From CANJIV01 sp046330225 (lineage in GTDB: Bacteria; Actinomycetota; Thermoleophilia; Solirubrobacterales; Solirubrobacteraceae): DNA of 64,000 bases. The stretch is from NCBI GenBank assembly GCA_046330225.1, contig JAXLTD010000002.1:372001-436000 (forward strand). Direction: 5' to 3'. Positions within the stretch are counted from its first letter, which is position 1. The number at the start of each line of letters is the position of its first letter. A model generated the notes under the pieces. The model worked only from the letters and a program-made list of their open reading frames with translations. It had not been told where the DNA came from and did no database searches. Shown here one piece after another: positions 33,585 to 42,788 of the stretch. The translations under genes were made by a program, and so were the position numbers.

Positions 33585-34235
33585 ATGGCGTCAGCCTCGC
33601 CGCTCCTGGCCCGCGGGCCCTGGCAGCCGGACCAGGTCCGGGCGGTGTGGCGCGACGAGCTCTACGTGCCGGACCCGGCCAGCGAGGCCGCTGCCGATGC
33701 CGCGATCGCGGCGCTGCGCGACCGCGGATCCCCGAGCCACGACGGTGTGAGCGCCCGGCTCGCCGGCTATCGGGCTCGCGCCGGCCGCCTCGAGCTCGAG
33801 CTCCAGCCCGCCCGCTGGGCGCTGCGGCTCATCGAGGGCGCGGGAGGCAGCATCGCGGCGCTGTGCGTCACCCGCGACAGCGAGGGCCGCTGGCTGGCCG
33901 GGCGGCGGGCCCCGTGGCTGGCCTCCTGGGCGGGCCGCTGGGCGCTCGGCGCCGGCGGGGCCGTCGAGGTGGGGGAGGACCCGACCGAGACGCTCGTGCG
34001 CGAACTCGATGAGGAGTGGGCGGTGACGCCCGAATCGCTCTCGGTCGAGGCGCTCGTGCGCCTGCCGAACGGCCTGGCCCTGCTCGTCGGCCAGGCGCGG
34101 CTCGCGCCGGGGGCGCAGGTCGTGATGGACGACGAGCACGACGAGTACGCCTGGTGGCCGGCGGACGTCACGCGCTGGCCGGACGAAGGCGACGAGCCGC
34201 TGCGGCGGATGGCGGCGTTCCTGGGGGCCGCGTGA
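33585..34235 (+). CDS. Nudix hydrolase
   Basis: A 216-residue Nudix protein hydrolysing a nucleoside-diphosphate-linked compound. The Nudix box is complete near 124-146: GAVEVGEDPTETLVRELDEE, fitting Gx5Ex7REUxEExGU apart from the terminal GU, which reads WA. The N-terminal 85 residues (GPWQPDQVRAVWRDELYVPD) form an extra domain of unknown role. ATG 33585 is the leaderless start; an earlier in-frame ATG at 33552 lies inside the divergent gene. It overlaps the next gene by 4 nt. Confidence 0.9.
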   Translation: MASASPLLARGPWQPDQVRAVWRDELYVPDPASEAAADAAIAALRDRGSPSHDGVSARLAGYRARAGRLELELQPARWALRLIEGAGGSIAALCVTRDSEGRWLAGRRAPWLASWAGRWALGAGGAVEVGEDPTETLVRELDEEWAVTPESLSVEALVRLPNGLALLVGQARLAPGAQVVMDDEHDEYAWWPADVTRWPDEGDEPLRRMAAFLGAA

Positions 34236-34591
34236 CCGCGCTCGTCTCCGGCCGGGGCCTCGGGGCTGTGATCTCGTTCCCGTTCCTGCGGGCGCTGTCG
34301 TTCACGAACTCGATCATCTTCTGCGGCCTGCTCGTCGCCTGGCTCGTGCCCGGCCTGGCGGCCGAGACCACCGTGCTCGGCTGGTGCCACGGGATCCTGT
34401 GGATCGTCCTGTCGCTGCTCTGCCTCGTCGCGGTGCAGCGGCGCGTCCTGCCGTTCTGGCTCGCCGTCGTCGTGGTCGTGATCGGGGGGTTCGGCCCCTT
34501 CGTCGGGACCATCGGGTTCATCGTGGAGACCCGGCGCCGGTCCCTGGCCCGCCAGGCCGGCGGGGCCCGTGCCGCGAGCACGCCTGCATAG
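34232..34591 (+). CDS. Small integral membrane protein, DUF3817-like
   Basis: A 119-residue protein with about three hydrophobic helices (near 13-42, 48-66 and 72-97). The helix-helix layout and GWCHGILWIVLSLLCLVA are reminiscent of DUF3817 proteins. Function unknown. GTG 34232 overlaps the Nudix stop (GTGA), indicating translational coupling. Confidence 0.75.
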   Translation: MTALVSGRGLGAVISFPFLRALSFTNSIIFCGLLVAWLVPGLAAETTVLGWCHGILWIVLSLLCLVAVQRRVLPFWLAVVVVVIGGFGPFVGTIGFIVETRRRSLARQAGGARAASTPA

Positions 34592-34653
34592 CGGCGTGCA
34601 GGCCGGGCACCGGGGTTCGCGGGCGGCCCCGGCGCGCTAGGGTGTGGTGCCCG

Positions 34654-37600
34654 ATGGCGGTCAATACCACGGTCCAGGTTGTCATGCCCGCCATGGGGGA
34701 ATCGGTGACCGAGGGCACCATCCTCGAGTGGCACAAGCAGGTCGGGGACGCGGTCGCCGCCGACGAGACCCTCGTCGAGATCTCCACCGACAAGGTCGAC
34801 GCCGAGGTTCCGGCGCCGGTGGCCGGCACCGTCGTGGCCATCCACGGCGCCGATGGGGACACGGTGCAGGTGGGCTCGCTGCTGGCGGAGATTCAGACCG
34901 ACGGCGCTGCACCGGCCGCCGGGAACGGCGCCCCGGCCGACGCGAACGGCGCCGCCGAGGCGCCGGGCGGCACTCCGGCGGAGGGCAATGGCGCACCCGC
35001 CGACGCAGCGCCCGCCCCGATCGAGCTCGTGATGCCCCAGATGGGCGAGTCCGTGACCGAGGGCACCATCCTCGAGTGGCACAAGCAGCCGGGCGACGCC
35101 GTCGCAGCGGACGAGACCGTGGTCGAGATCTCCACCGACAAGGTCGACGCCGAGGTGCCCGCGCCCGTGTCCGGCACGGTCACCGAGGTGCTCGCCGCCG
35201 CCGGAGACACCGTGGCGGTCGGGCAGGTGCTCGCCCGCATCGCGCCCGGGCCCGGCGGCGCCACGCCGGCCGCTGGCAACGGCGCCGCAACGCCGGCGGC
35301 CGCCGCCCGCCGCCGGCCGCGCCGCTCGGCGCCCCGGCGCCCGCCGGGGTCAAGGCCACTCCGGTCGCGCGCCGCGCGGCGCAGGCGCTCGGGGTCGACC
35401 TCGGCGCGGTGGCCGGGAGCGGGCCTCAGGGCCGGATCTCCAAGGCAGACGTGCTCGCGGCGACCGCCGGCGGGACGGGCACCCCGGCCGGCGCGACCGC
35501 TACGCCCATCAAGGGCGCCGCGGCGATGCTCGCCCGCTACATGGACGAGAGCCGCTCGATTCCGACGGCCACCTCGTTCCGCACCCTCCCGGTCACGACG
35601 CTCGAGGCCCGCCGCACCGAGCTCAAGGCGGCGGGGAAGAAGGTCTCCTTCACCCACCTGATCGCCTTCGCGATCGCCCGCGCGGCGAGCGGCGACCTCG
35701 CGGTCATGGCCCACCACTTCGCCGACGACGGCGGGACACCGACGCGCGTCGACGACGGCCAGGTCAACCTCGGCCTCGCCGTCGACGTCGAGAAGAAGGA
35801 CGGGACCCGCACGCTGATGGTGCCCGTGATCGCCGGCGCTGGCGATCTCACGTTCGCCGAGTTCCTCGACGCCTACAACGCGCTGGTCGAGAAGGCCCGC
35901 ACGAACACGCTCACCGCCGACGACCTCGTCGGCGCGAACATCTCGCTGACGAACCCGGGCGGGCTCGGCACGGTGGCGTCGGTGCCGCGCCTCATGACGG
36001 GGCAGGGAACGATCGTGGCCACCGGCTCGATCGCCTACCCCGTGGGCCTCGGGGAGATCGGCGCGGGCCTCGGCGCCGAGAAGGTCATGACGATGACCTC
36101 GACCTACGACCACCGGATCATCCAGGGGGCAGAGTCCGGGCGGTTCCTGGCCCGCATCGAGGCGCTGCTGCGCGGGGAGGACGGCTTCTACGACGACGTC
36201 TTCGCGTCGCTCGGCGTGGCGCTCGGCCCCGCCCCCGGCCCGCCGCGAGCCGCCGCGCCTGCCGCCGCGCCGCCTGCCGCCGCCGCGTCCGGCGAGCCCG
36301 ACGAGGAGCTTCTCCAGGCCGTGCAGGCGGCGGCGTCCCTCCTCAAGGCCCACCGGATGCACGGCCACCACGCCGCGCTCCTCGATCCGCTCGGCACGGC
36401 GCCCGAGGGCGACCCGGCACTCGACCCCGAGCGGCTGCACCTCACGCCCGAGCTCATGCGGCGGATCCCCTCGCGCATCATGCGGATGTACGTGCCGGGC
36501 GAGACGCTCGAGGAGTCGCTGCCGCACCTGCGCGACGTCTACTGCGGCCCGCTCGCGTACGAGATCGAGCACATCTCCAGCCACCGCCAGCGGGTGTGGC
36601 TGCGGGAGAAGATCGAGAGCGGCGCCTTCCGCGACCCGATGGGCGCGGAGGAGCAGAAGGCCCTGCTCGGGCGCCTCACCGAGGTCGACGCGTTCGAGCG
36701 GTTCATGCACAAGGCCTACCTCGGGCAGAAGCAGTTCTCGGTCGAAGGCCTCGACATGACCGTGCCCATGCTCGACGAGGTCATCCAGCTCTCGGCACAC
36801 CACGGGGCCAAGGAGGTCGTGATCGGGATGGCTCACCGCGGCCGCCTCAACGTCCTCGCCCACAACCTCGGACGCCCCTACGACACGATCTTCGCGGAGT
36901 TCGAAGGCGCCTCGACGCTCGAGGCTGTCACGACGATCCCCCAGGGCGGCACCGGCGACGTCAAGTACCACCACGGCGCCCAAGGCTCCTACCAGCTGCC
37001 CGACGGCGACGCCGTGATGGTCCGGCTGGAGTCCAACCCGAGTCATCTCGAGTTCGTCGACCCGGTCGTCCTCGGCGCGGCCCGGGCGGCCCAGACGACG
37101 CGGAACGGCCCGCACGCCCAGCAGGACACCAACGCCGCCGTGCCGGTGCTGCTTCACGGCGACGCCGCGTTCCCCGGCCAGGGCGTCGTGGCCGAGACGC
37201 TGAACCTCCAGGCCCTCGACGGCTACAAGGTCGGCGGCACCGTCCACCTCATCCAGAACAACCAGGTCGGGTTCACGACCGACCCCGAGGACGACCGCTC
37301 GACCCAGTGGGCCTCCGACATGGCCAAGGGCTTCGACGTCCCGATCATCCACGTGAACGCCGACGAGGTCGAGGCGTGCATCTCGGCCGTGCGGCTCGCC
37401 TTTGCCTTCCGGCAGGAGTTCGGCCACGACGTGCTCATCGACCTCATCGGCTACCGGCGCTACGGCCACAACGAGGCCGACGAGCCCGCCTACACCCAGC
37501 CGGAGATGGCCAGCCGGATCAAGAGCCATCCGCGCGTCCGGGACCTCTTCGCCAAGCGCCTCGTCGAGCGCAGCGTCGTCACCCAGCGCGAGGTCGACGA

Positions 37601-38936
37601 CATCGAGCAGGCCATCTGGGCCGAGCTGACCAAGCAGCACCAGCAGCTGAAGGAGCGCATCGCCGCTGCGCACGAGGTCGAGCAGCAGACCGGCCAGTAC
37701 CAGCTCGACCGCACGCCGAGCCCGGTCGTCAAGACGGCGGTGTCGGCGCACCGCCTCCAGGCCCTCAACGGCGACCTGCTGCGGATTCCCGACGGCTTCA
37801 GCGTCAACGCCAAGCTCGCCAAGCAGCTCGAGCGCCGCCGCGACGCGCTCGGCGCCGACGGCGGCATCGACTGGGCCCATGCCGAGGCGCTGGCCTTCGC
37901 CTCCCTGCTCACCGAGGGCACGCCGATCCGCTTCAGCGGCCAGGACACGCAGCGCGGCACGTTCAGCCAGCGCCACATGGTCTTGCACGATGCCCGGACC
38001 GGCCGCGAGTTCTGCCCCATGCAGAACCTGCCCGGCGCGCTCGCGCCGATGGAGCTGCACAACAGCCCGCTCTCGGAGGTGGCGTGCCTGGGCTTCGAGT
38101 ACGGCTACAGCCAGGAGGCGCCCGACGCGCTCGTGCTGTGGGAGGCGCAGTTCGGCGACTTTGCGAACGGCGCGCAGGTGATCATCGACCAGTTCATCAT
38201 CTCGGGCCTCGCGAAGTGGGGCCAGACGACGCGCCTGACTCTCCTGCTCCCTCACGGCTACGAGGGCGCGGGCCCCGAGCACTCCTCGGCGCGCCTCGAG
38301 CGCTTCCTCCAGCTCGCGGCCGAGGGCAACGTCCGCGTCGCGAACCTCACGACGCCGGCCCAGTACTTCCACCTCCTGCGCCGCCAGGCACGGATCGCCA
38401 AGCAGCGGCCGCTGGTGATCATGACCCCGAAGAGCCTCCTCCGGCTCCCGCAGGCCACCAACCGCATCCAGCACCTGGCTGAGTCGCAGTTCTACCCGGT
38501 GCTCGGCGAGCCGCGGGTCGACGTCGACAAGGTGACGCGACTCGTGCTCTGCACCGGCAAGATCTACTACGACCTCGTCGGCCACGGGCAGCGCGAGGGC
38601 AACGACGGCGTCGCCGTCGGCCGGGTCGAGCTGCTCTACCCGTTCCCCGAGGGCCCGATCCTCGAGCTGGTGAACACCTATCCGAACCTCAAGGAGGTCG
38701 TGTGGGTGCAGGAGGAGCCGCGCAACATGGGCGCGCGGGCGCACATGTCGCCGCGCCTCATGCAGATCCTGCCCCAGGAGCTGAGCTTCGGCTACATCGG
38801 GCGCCCGGAGCGGGCGAGCCCCGGCGAGGGGTACCCGGCGGCGCACGTCCAGGAGCAGAACCGCATCCTCTCGACCGCGCTGAACCTCAGCATCCCGGTC
38901 GCGATGTACCCGCGCAAGACGCCCGGCGAGCGCTAG
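34654..38936 (+). CDS. kgd: Single-chain 2-oxoglutarate dehydrogenase: lipoyl x2, E3-binding, E2 and E1 domains (frameshifted)
   Basis: TCA-cycle oxidative decarboxylation of 2-oxoglutarate to succinyl-CoA. Two lipoyl domains (lipoylated Lys47 and Lys163, each in ISTDKVDAEV), an Ala/Pro linker, an E3-binding domain (ATPVARRAAQALGVDLGAV), an E2 acyltransferase core (about 300-505, ending TYDHRIIQGAESGRFL) and the thiamine-diphosphate E1 (about 530-1427: GMAHRGRLNVLAHN, GDAAFPGQGVVAETLNL, HLIQNNQVGFTT). The frame from ATG 34654 stays correct to about 35308, then would run wrongly to 35661; the rest is one frame lower. Adding one C to CCC at 35306-35308 restores 1427 residues. If the shift is real, translation could restart at ATG 35526, without lipoyl domains. 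Corynebacterial OdhA and mycobacterial Kgd have E2-E1 but no lipoyl domains. A TAGGGT lies 10 nt before ATG 34654. Confidence 0.9.
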
Positions 38937-39829
38937 CCGCGGCCGAGGGCGGCGCGGACGTCGGGCGCGGCAGGCTCCAGCGCGGCCGGCAGCCGGTCGA
39001 GCAGCGCGCCGAATCCCGGGTGACTCGTGACGACCTCGCGCACGATGGCGGCGCCGCGCTCGAGGTCGCCGGAGCCGGCGACGGCGAGGCCGGCCCAGAA
39101 CCGCAGCTCGGCCGCCTCGGGCGCGAGCGCCGCCGCCACCTCGAAGCGCTCCCGCGCTTCGCCGTGCCGGCCGGCGGCCATGAGGCCGTCCCCCTCGGCA
39201 GCGAGCGCGTAGGCCTCGTGCAGGCCGAGCAGGCGCCGCAGCTCGGCCAGCGGCTCGGGATGGTCCTCCACCCGCAGCTCGACCGTCCGCGCCCAGCGGC
39301 CGCCGCTGGCCGGCGCGACCACGATGGCCGCCGACTGCCGGCCGCGCACGTCCCCGCCCTCGGCCTCGGCGGCATCGAGCGCGGCGAGAAGCCGCCGGGC
39401 GACGGGGCCCTGCGCAGCCGCATACGCAGCGTCCATCGCTGGCCAGACCGCGGCGGAGGCCATCATGTTCGCCTGGCAGCTGCGGCCTGGCCGCTGCACG
39501 TCGCCGGCCTCGGCAATGCAGCCGGCGCCGGTGTGCGCCGCGGCGTGGCCGCCAGCGTCCACGACCGCCGTCTGGCGCACGGCGGCCCCGGCGTCGGCCG
39601 CGATCTCGGCGCGCAGCGCCGCCTCGGCGGTCGCGCCTTCCGCGAGCGCGCCGAGCAGCCGCGGACCCGACGCGGGGTCGGGCACCGACTGCGTGGCGAC
39701 GGCCCCGACGCCGGCCTGGACGAACGGCACCGCGGCGCCAACCGAGAACCAGTGTGACTGGACCCCGACGCCGAGCGCGCCGGTCTCCGGGTCGCGGGCG
39801 ACGATCGAGTACGTGGCCGGACGCAGCAC
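38933..39829 (-). CDS. DUF1028 family Ntn-hydrolase-like protein with TPR-like tail
   Basis: A 298-residue protein. Residues 1-195 are DUF1028: LRPATYSIVARDPETGALGVGVQSHWFSVG, then AGVGAVATQSVPDP and the GRSCQANMMAS motif. The C-terminal 90 residues (EAYALAAEGDGLMAAGRHGEARERFEVAA) look like tetratricopeptide helices. DUF1028 is predicted to be an Ntn hydrolase, and the reaction is unknown. GTG 39829 is the first start consistent with family length. Its stop shares a CTAG palindrome with the convergent 2-oxoglutarate dehydrogenase stop. Confidence 0.87.
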   Translation of the reverse strand: MLRPATYSIVARDPETGALGVGVQSHWFSVGAAVPFVQAGVGAVATQSVPDPASGPRLLGALAEGATAEAALRAEIAADAGAAVRQTAVVDAGGHAAAHTGAGCIAEAGDVQRPGRSCQANMMASAAVWPAMDAAYAAAQGPVARRLLAALDAAEAEGGDVRGRQSAAIVVAPASGGRWARTVELRVEDHPEPLAELRRLLGLHEAYALAAEGDGLMAAGRHGEARERFEVAAALAPEAAELRFWAGLAVAGSGDLERGAAIVREVVTSHPGFGALLDRLPAALEPAAPDVRAALGRG

Positions 39830-39957
39830 GCCCGCGAGCGTACCGGCGCCGGGCCGCCTGCGCCCCCGGCGGCGCCGCCGGCGCCGGGCTCCGCCGCCTC
39901 CCAGGCAAGCCCGCCGACACCGCGCAGGAGCGGGCCGTGCGGGTCGTCCCCGGCAGT

Positions 39958-39999
39958 GGCTAGTCCCGGCTAGCGTTTTTGGAGTAGCCGGGGCTAGCC
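39958..39999. repeat. 15-bp inverted repeat between divergent genes
   Basis: GGCTAGTCCCGGCTA (39958-39972) and TAGCCGGGGCTAGCC (39985-39999) are inverted with one mismatch and a 12-nt centre containing TTTTT. It lies between DUF1028 (minus) and the hydrolase (plus), ending 49 bp before the hydrolase ATG. It may be a regulator site. The T-run is in the loop rather than after the stem, so it is not a standard terminator. Confidence 0.65.
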
Positions 40000-40035
40000 A
40001 TTCCGGCGAGGGACTGCCGGCGCGGATGGCTCGAC

Positions 40036-40041
40036 TATCCT
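40036..40041 (+). promoter_or_regulatory. -10 element TATCCT, leaderless start
   Basis: TATCCT ends 7 nt before ATG 40049. No Shine-Dalgarno; -35 not convincing. Confidence 0.5.
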
Positions 40042-40048
40042 CGCTGGC

Positions 40049-40939
40049 ATGACCGAGCTCAGGACGCCCGCCAACGGAATCGAGATTGCGTACGAACTGC
40101 TGGGGGATCCCGCGGGCGAGCCGCTCGTGCTCGTGATGGGCCTGGGGATGCAGATGATCGCCTGGCCCGACGACCTCTGCGCAGCGCTCGGCGAGCGCGG
40201 CTTCCGGGTCGTGCGATTCGACAACCGCGACGTCGGACGGTCGACCTGGATCGAGGGCGGGCCGGTGCCCGACGTCATGGCCGCCGCGTTCGGGGCGGAC
40301 ACGAGCACGGCGGCCTACACCCTTTCGGACATGGCGGCCGACACGGCAGGCCTGCTCGACGCGCTCGAGCTGGACAGCGCGCACCTGGCCGGGGCGTCGA
40401 TGGGCGGGATGATCGTCCAGGCGCTGGCGATCGAGCACCCCGAGCGGGTCCGCTCGCTCACGTCGATCATGTCGACGACGGGCGACCGGGCGGTGGGGCA
40501 GCCGAGCCCGGCCGCGCTCCCGGCCCTGCTCACGCCCCCGCCGCCCGATCCGGCGGCCTACCCCGATTGGGCCGTGTCGATGCACGCGATCATCGGGTCG
40601 CCCGGCTTCGAAACCGACACGGGCGAGATCCGGGCGATGGCCGCTCGGTCGCTGGAGCGCGGGTCCAACCCGCTGGGGGTTGCCCGCCAGCTCGTCGGGA
40701 TCCTCGCGTCGGGTGACCGCACCGCCGCCCTCGGCGGCGTCTCGGTTCCCGCGGCCGTCATTCACGGCAGCTCCGATCCGCTGATCGATCCCTCCGGCGG
40801 CCGGGCCACGGCAGCAGCGATCCCGGGCGCTGAGCTCGTCGAGATCGAGGGCATGGGCCACGACCTGCCGCGGGGCGCCTGGCCGCGCATCGTCGACACG
40901 ATCGCGGCGAACGCCGCGCGGGCCCGCGCCGCGGCGTAG
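40049..40939 (+). CDS. alpha/beta-hydrolase
   Basis: A 296-residue alpha/beta-hydrolase. Oxyanion region LVLVMGLGMQMIAWP (26-40), RFDNRDVGRST (53-63), nucleophile elbow GASMGG (near 113-118), acid in VIHGSSDPLIDP (near 235-246) and histidine in EGMGHDLPRGAWP (near 268-280). The layout matches the bacterial aclacinomycin-methylesterase-like/3-oxoadipate-lactonase-like group, but the substrate is unknown. Leaderless start predicted. The aminotransferase gene follows after 41 bp with its own -10-like element. Confidence 0.9.
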   Translation: MTELRTPANGIEIAYELLGDPAGEPLVLVMGLGMQMIAWPDDLCAALGERGFRVVRFDNRDVGRSTWIEGGPVPDVMAAAFGADTSTAAYTLSDMAADTAGLLDALELDSAHLAGASMGGMIVQALAIEHPERVRSLTSIMSTTGDRAVGQPSPAALPALLTPPPPDPAAYPDWAVSMHAIIGSPGFETDTGEIRAMAARSLERGSNPLGVARQLVGILASGDRTAALGGVSVPAAVIHGSSDPLIDPSGGRATAAAIPGAELVEIEGMGHDLPRGAWPRIVDTIAANAARARAAA

Positions 40940-40980
40940 CCTCGCCGGACGCCCGCCGCGCTGGTAGATTCGGCGCGATC

Positions 40981-42351
40981 GTGCCGACGTACGACCCCAG
41001 CCGGCTGCCCGGTCTGTTCGCCGCCGAGGAGCGGCGCTTCGTCGAGGCCCACCCGCGTTCGCGCGAGCTGTTCGAGCGCGCCCGCGGCTCGCTCCTCGGC
41101 GGGGTGCCAATGCACTGGATGCTCAAGTGGGCCGGCGGGTTTCCGCTCTTCGTCCACGAGGCTCATGGCGCCCGATTCGTCGACGTCGACGGGATCGAGT
41201 ACGTCGACCTCTGCCTCGGCGACACGGGCGCCATGACGGGCCACGCGCCGGCGCCGACCGTCGAGGCCGTGGGCACGCAGGCTGCGAACGGGATCACCCT
41301 GATGCTTCCGGCCGAGGCGGCGATCGGCGTGGGCGAGGACCTCGTGGCGCGGTTCGGCCTTCCGTCCTGGCAGTTCGCCCTCACCGCGACTGACGCCAAC
41401 CGGTTCTCGATCCGGATCGCCCGGCACATCACCGGGCGGCCGAAGATCCTCGTCCACAACCACTGCTACCACGGCTCGGTGGACGAGACGTTTGCCCAGC
41501 TCGGAGCGGACGGGGCGGTCGTGCCGCGCCGCGGCAACGTCGGGCCGCCGGTCGACCCGAGCGCCACGACCCGCGTCGTGGAGTTCAACGACGTCGAGGG
41601 GCTCGAGCGCGAGCTGGCCCACGGGGACGTCGCGGCCGTGCTCTGCGAGCCGGCGCTGACCAATGTCGGCATCGTCCTGCCGGAGCCCGGCTACCACGAC
41701 GCGCTGCGGGAGATCACCCGGCGCCATCGGACGCTGCTGATCATCGACGAGACCCACACCATCTGTGCCGGGCCGGGCGGCTACACGCGAGCGCACGGGC
41801 TCGAGCCCGACATGCTGGTCATCGGCAAGCCGATCGCCGGCGGCGTTCCGGCCGCAACCTATGGCATGACCGCGGACGTGGGAACCGAGCTCGAGCGCCG
41901 GATCGAGCTCGAGGACGTCGACGTCGGCGGCATCGGCGGCACGCTGGCGGGCAATGCGCTGTCGCTCGCGGCGATGCACGCCACGCTCACCGAGGTGCTG
42001 ACTCCCGAGGCCTTCGAGCGGATGATTCCGCTCGCCACGCGCTGGACCGACGGCGTCCGCACCGTGATCGAGCGCACCGGGCTGCCGTGGCACGTGACCC
42101 AGCTCGGCTGCCGTGCCGAGTACCTGTTCGTGGAGGAGGTTGCGCGCACCGGTGCCGAGGCGGCGGCGGGCATGGACCATGCGCTTGAGCGGTTCATGCA
42201 CCTGTTCGCGCTGAACCGCGGCGTGATGCTCACCCCGTTCCACAACATGGCGCTCATGTCGCCGGCCACCACCGAGGCCGACGTCGATCTCCACTCCGAT
42301 GTGTTCGCCGAGGCAGTCCAGACGTTGCTCGGCGCCCGCGTGTTCCACTAG
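40981..42351 (+). CDS. Class III PLP aminotransferase
   Basis: A 456-residue fold-type I aminotransferase of subgroup III, related to ornithine/GABA aminotransferases and glutamate-1-semialdehyde aminomutase. Substrate entrance VDVDGIEYVDLCLGDTGAMTGHAP near 60-83, PLP phosphate region NHCYHGSVDE near 160, the aspartate in LLIIDETHTICAGPGG near 255-270, and the Schiff-base lysine in LVIGKPIAGGVPAATYG near 280-296. Start GTG 40981; TAGATT lies 10 nt upstream. It probably transfers amino groups from an amino acid or amine. The exact substrate is not visible. Confidence 0.9.
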   Translation: MPTYDPSRLPGLFAAEERRFVEAHPRSRELFERARGSLLGGVPMHWMLKWAGGFPLFVHEAHGARFVDVDGIEYVDLCLGDTGAMTGHAPAPTVEAVGTQAANGITLMLPAEAAIGVGEDLVARFGLPSWQFALTATDANRFSIRIARHITGRPKILVHNHCYHGSVDETFAQLGADGAVVPRRGNVGPPVDPSATTRVVEFNDVEGLERELAHGDVAAVLCEPALTNVGIVLPEPGYHDALREITRRHRTLLIIDETHTICAGPGGYTRAHGLEPDMLVIGKPIAGGVPAATYGMTADVGTELERRIELEDVDVGGIGGTLAGNALSLAAMHATLTEVLTPEAFERMIPLATRWTDGVRTVIERTGLPWHVTQLGCRAEYLFVEEVARTGAEAAAGMDHALERFMHLFALNRGVMLTPFHNMALMSPATTEADVDLHSDVFAEAVQTLLGARVFH

Positions 42352-42365
42352 CTCGGCACGCCGCC

Positions 42366-42788
42366 ATGTGGGCCCAGCGACAGGTCGTGCTCGATCCGCT
42401 GCCCCGGGGCTGCCATCTCGTCACGCGGGCGGTCGTCGACGCCGTGCCGGAGATCGGCGCCATCCAGATCGGCCTCGCCCAAGTCTTCCTCCAGCACACG
42501 TCCGCCTCGCTCACCCTCAACGAGAACGCCAGCCCCGACGTCCGCCGCGACCTCGACGCCTGGCTCGACGACGCCGTCCGGGAGGACGCCCCGTACTGGA
42601 CGCACACGATCGAGGGGCCCGACGACATGCCGGCGCACGTGAAGGCCTCGCTCATGGGCCCGTCGCTGACGCTGCCGATCGCCGGCGGCCGGCTGGCGCT
42701 GGGCACGTGGCAGGGCATCTACCTGTGCGAGCACCGCGACCGCGGCGGCGCCCGCCGGCTCGTCGTGACGGTGTGGGGGGAGGAGTGA
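42366..42788 (+). CDS. YjbQ / UPF0047 family protein
   Basis: A 140-residue YjbQ (UPF0047, secondary thiamine-phosphate synthase) protein. Signatures are FLQHTSASLTLNENASPDVRRDLDAWLD (about 43-70), HTIEGPDDMPAHVKASLMGPSLTLPI (about 80-105) and GTWQGIYLCEHRDRGGARRLVVTV. The physiological role is unclear. The stop overlaps the next ATG (TGATG). Confidence 0.93.
   Translation: MWAQRQVVLDPLPRGCHLVTRAVVDAVPEIGAIQIGLAQVFLQHTSASLTLNENASPDVRRDLDAWLDDAVREDAPYWTHTIEGPDDMPAHVKASLMGPSLTLPIAGGRLALGTWQGIYLCEHRDRGGARRLVVTVWGEE

Noticed and set aside
38933..38936. CTAG shared by two convergent stop codons as a special signal
   Set aside because: It is simply what results when two convergent TAG stops overlap; no further structure around it.
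34893..39920. Antisense open frame of about 1675 codons across the 2-oxoglutarate dehydrogenase gene
   Set aside because: GC-rich codon bias keeps the opposite strand free of stops. The product is low-complexity Arg/Ala/Gly/Val, with no domains, and the plus strand has clear catalytic motifs.
39958..39999. Inverted repeat as a rho-independent terminator
   Set aside because: The T-run is in the loop and no T-run follows either arm.
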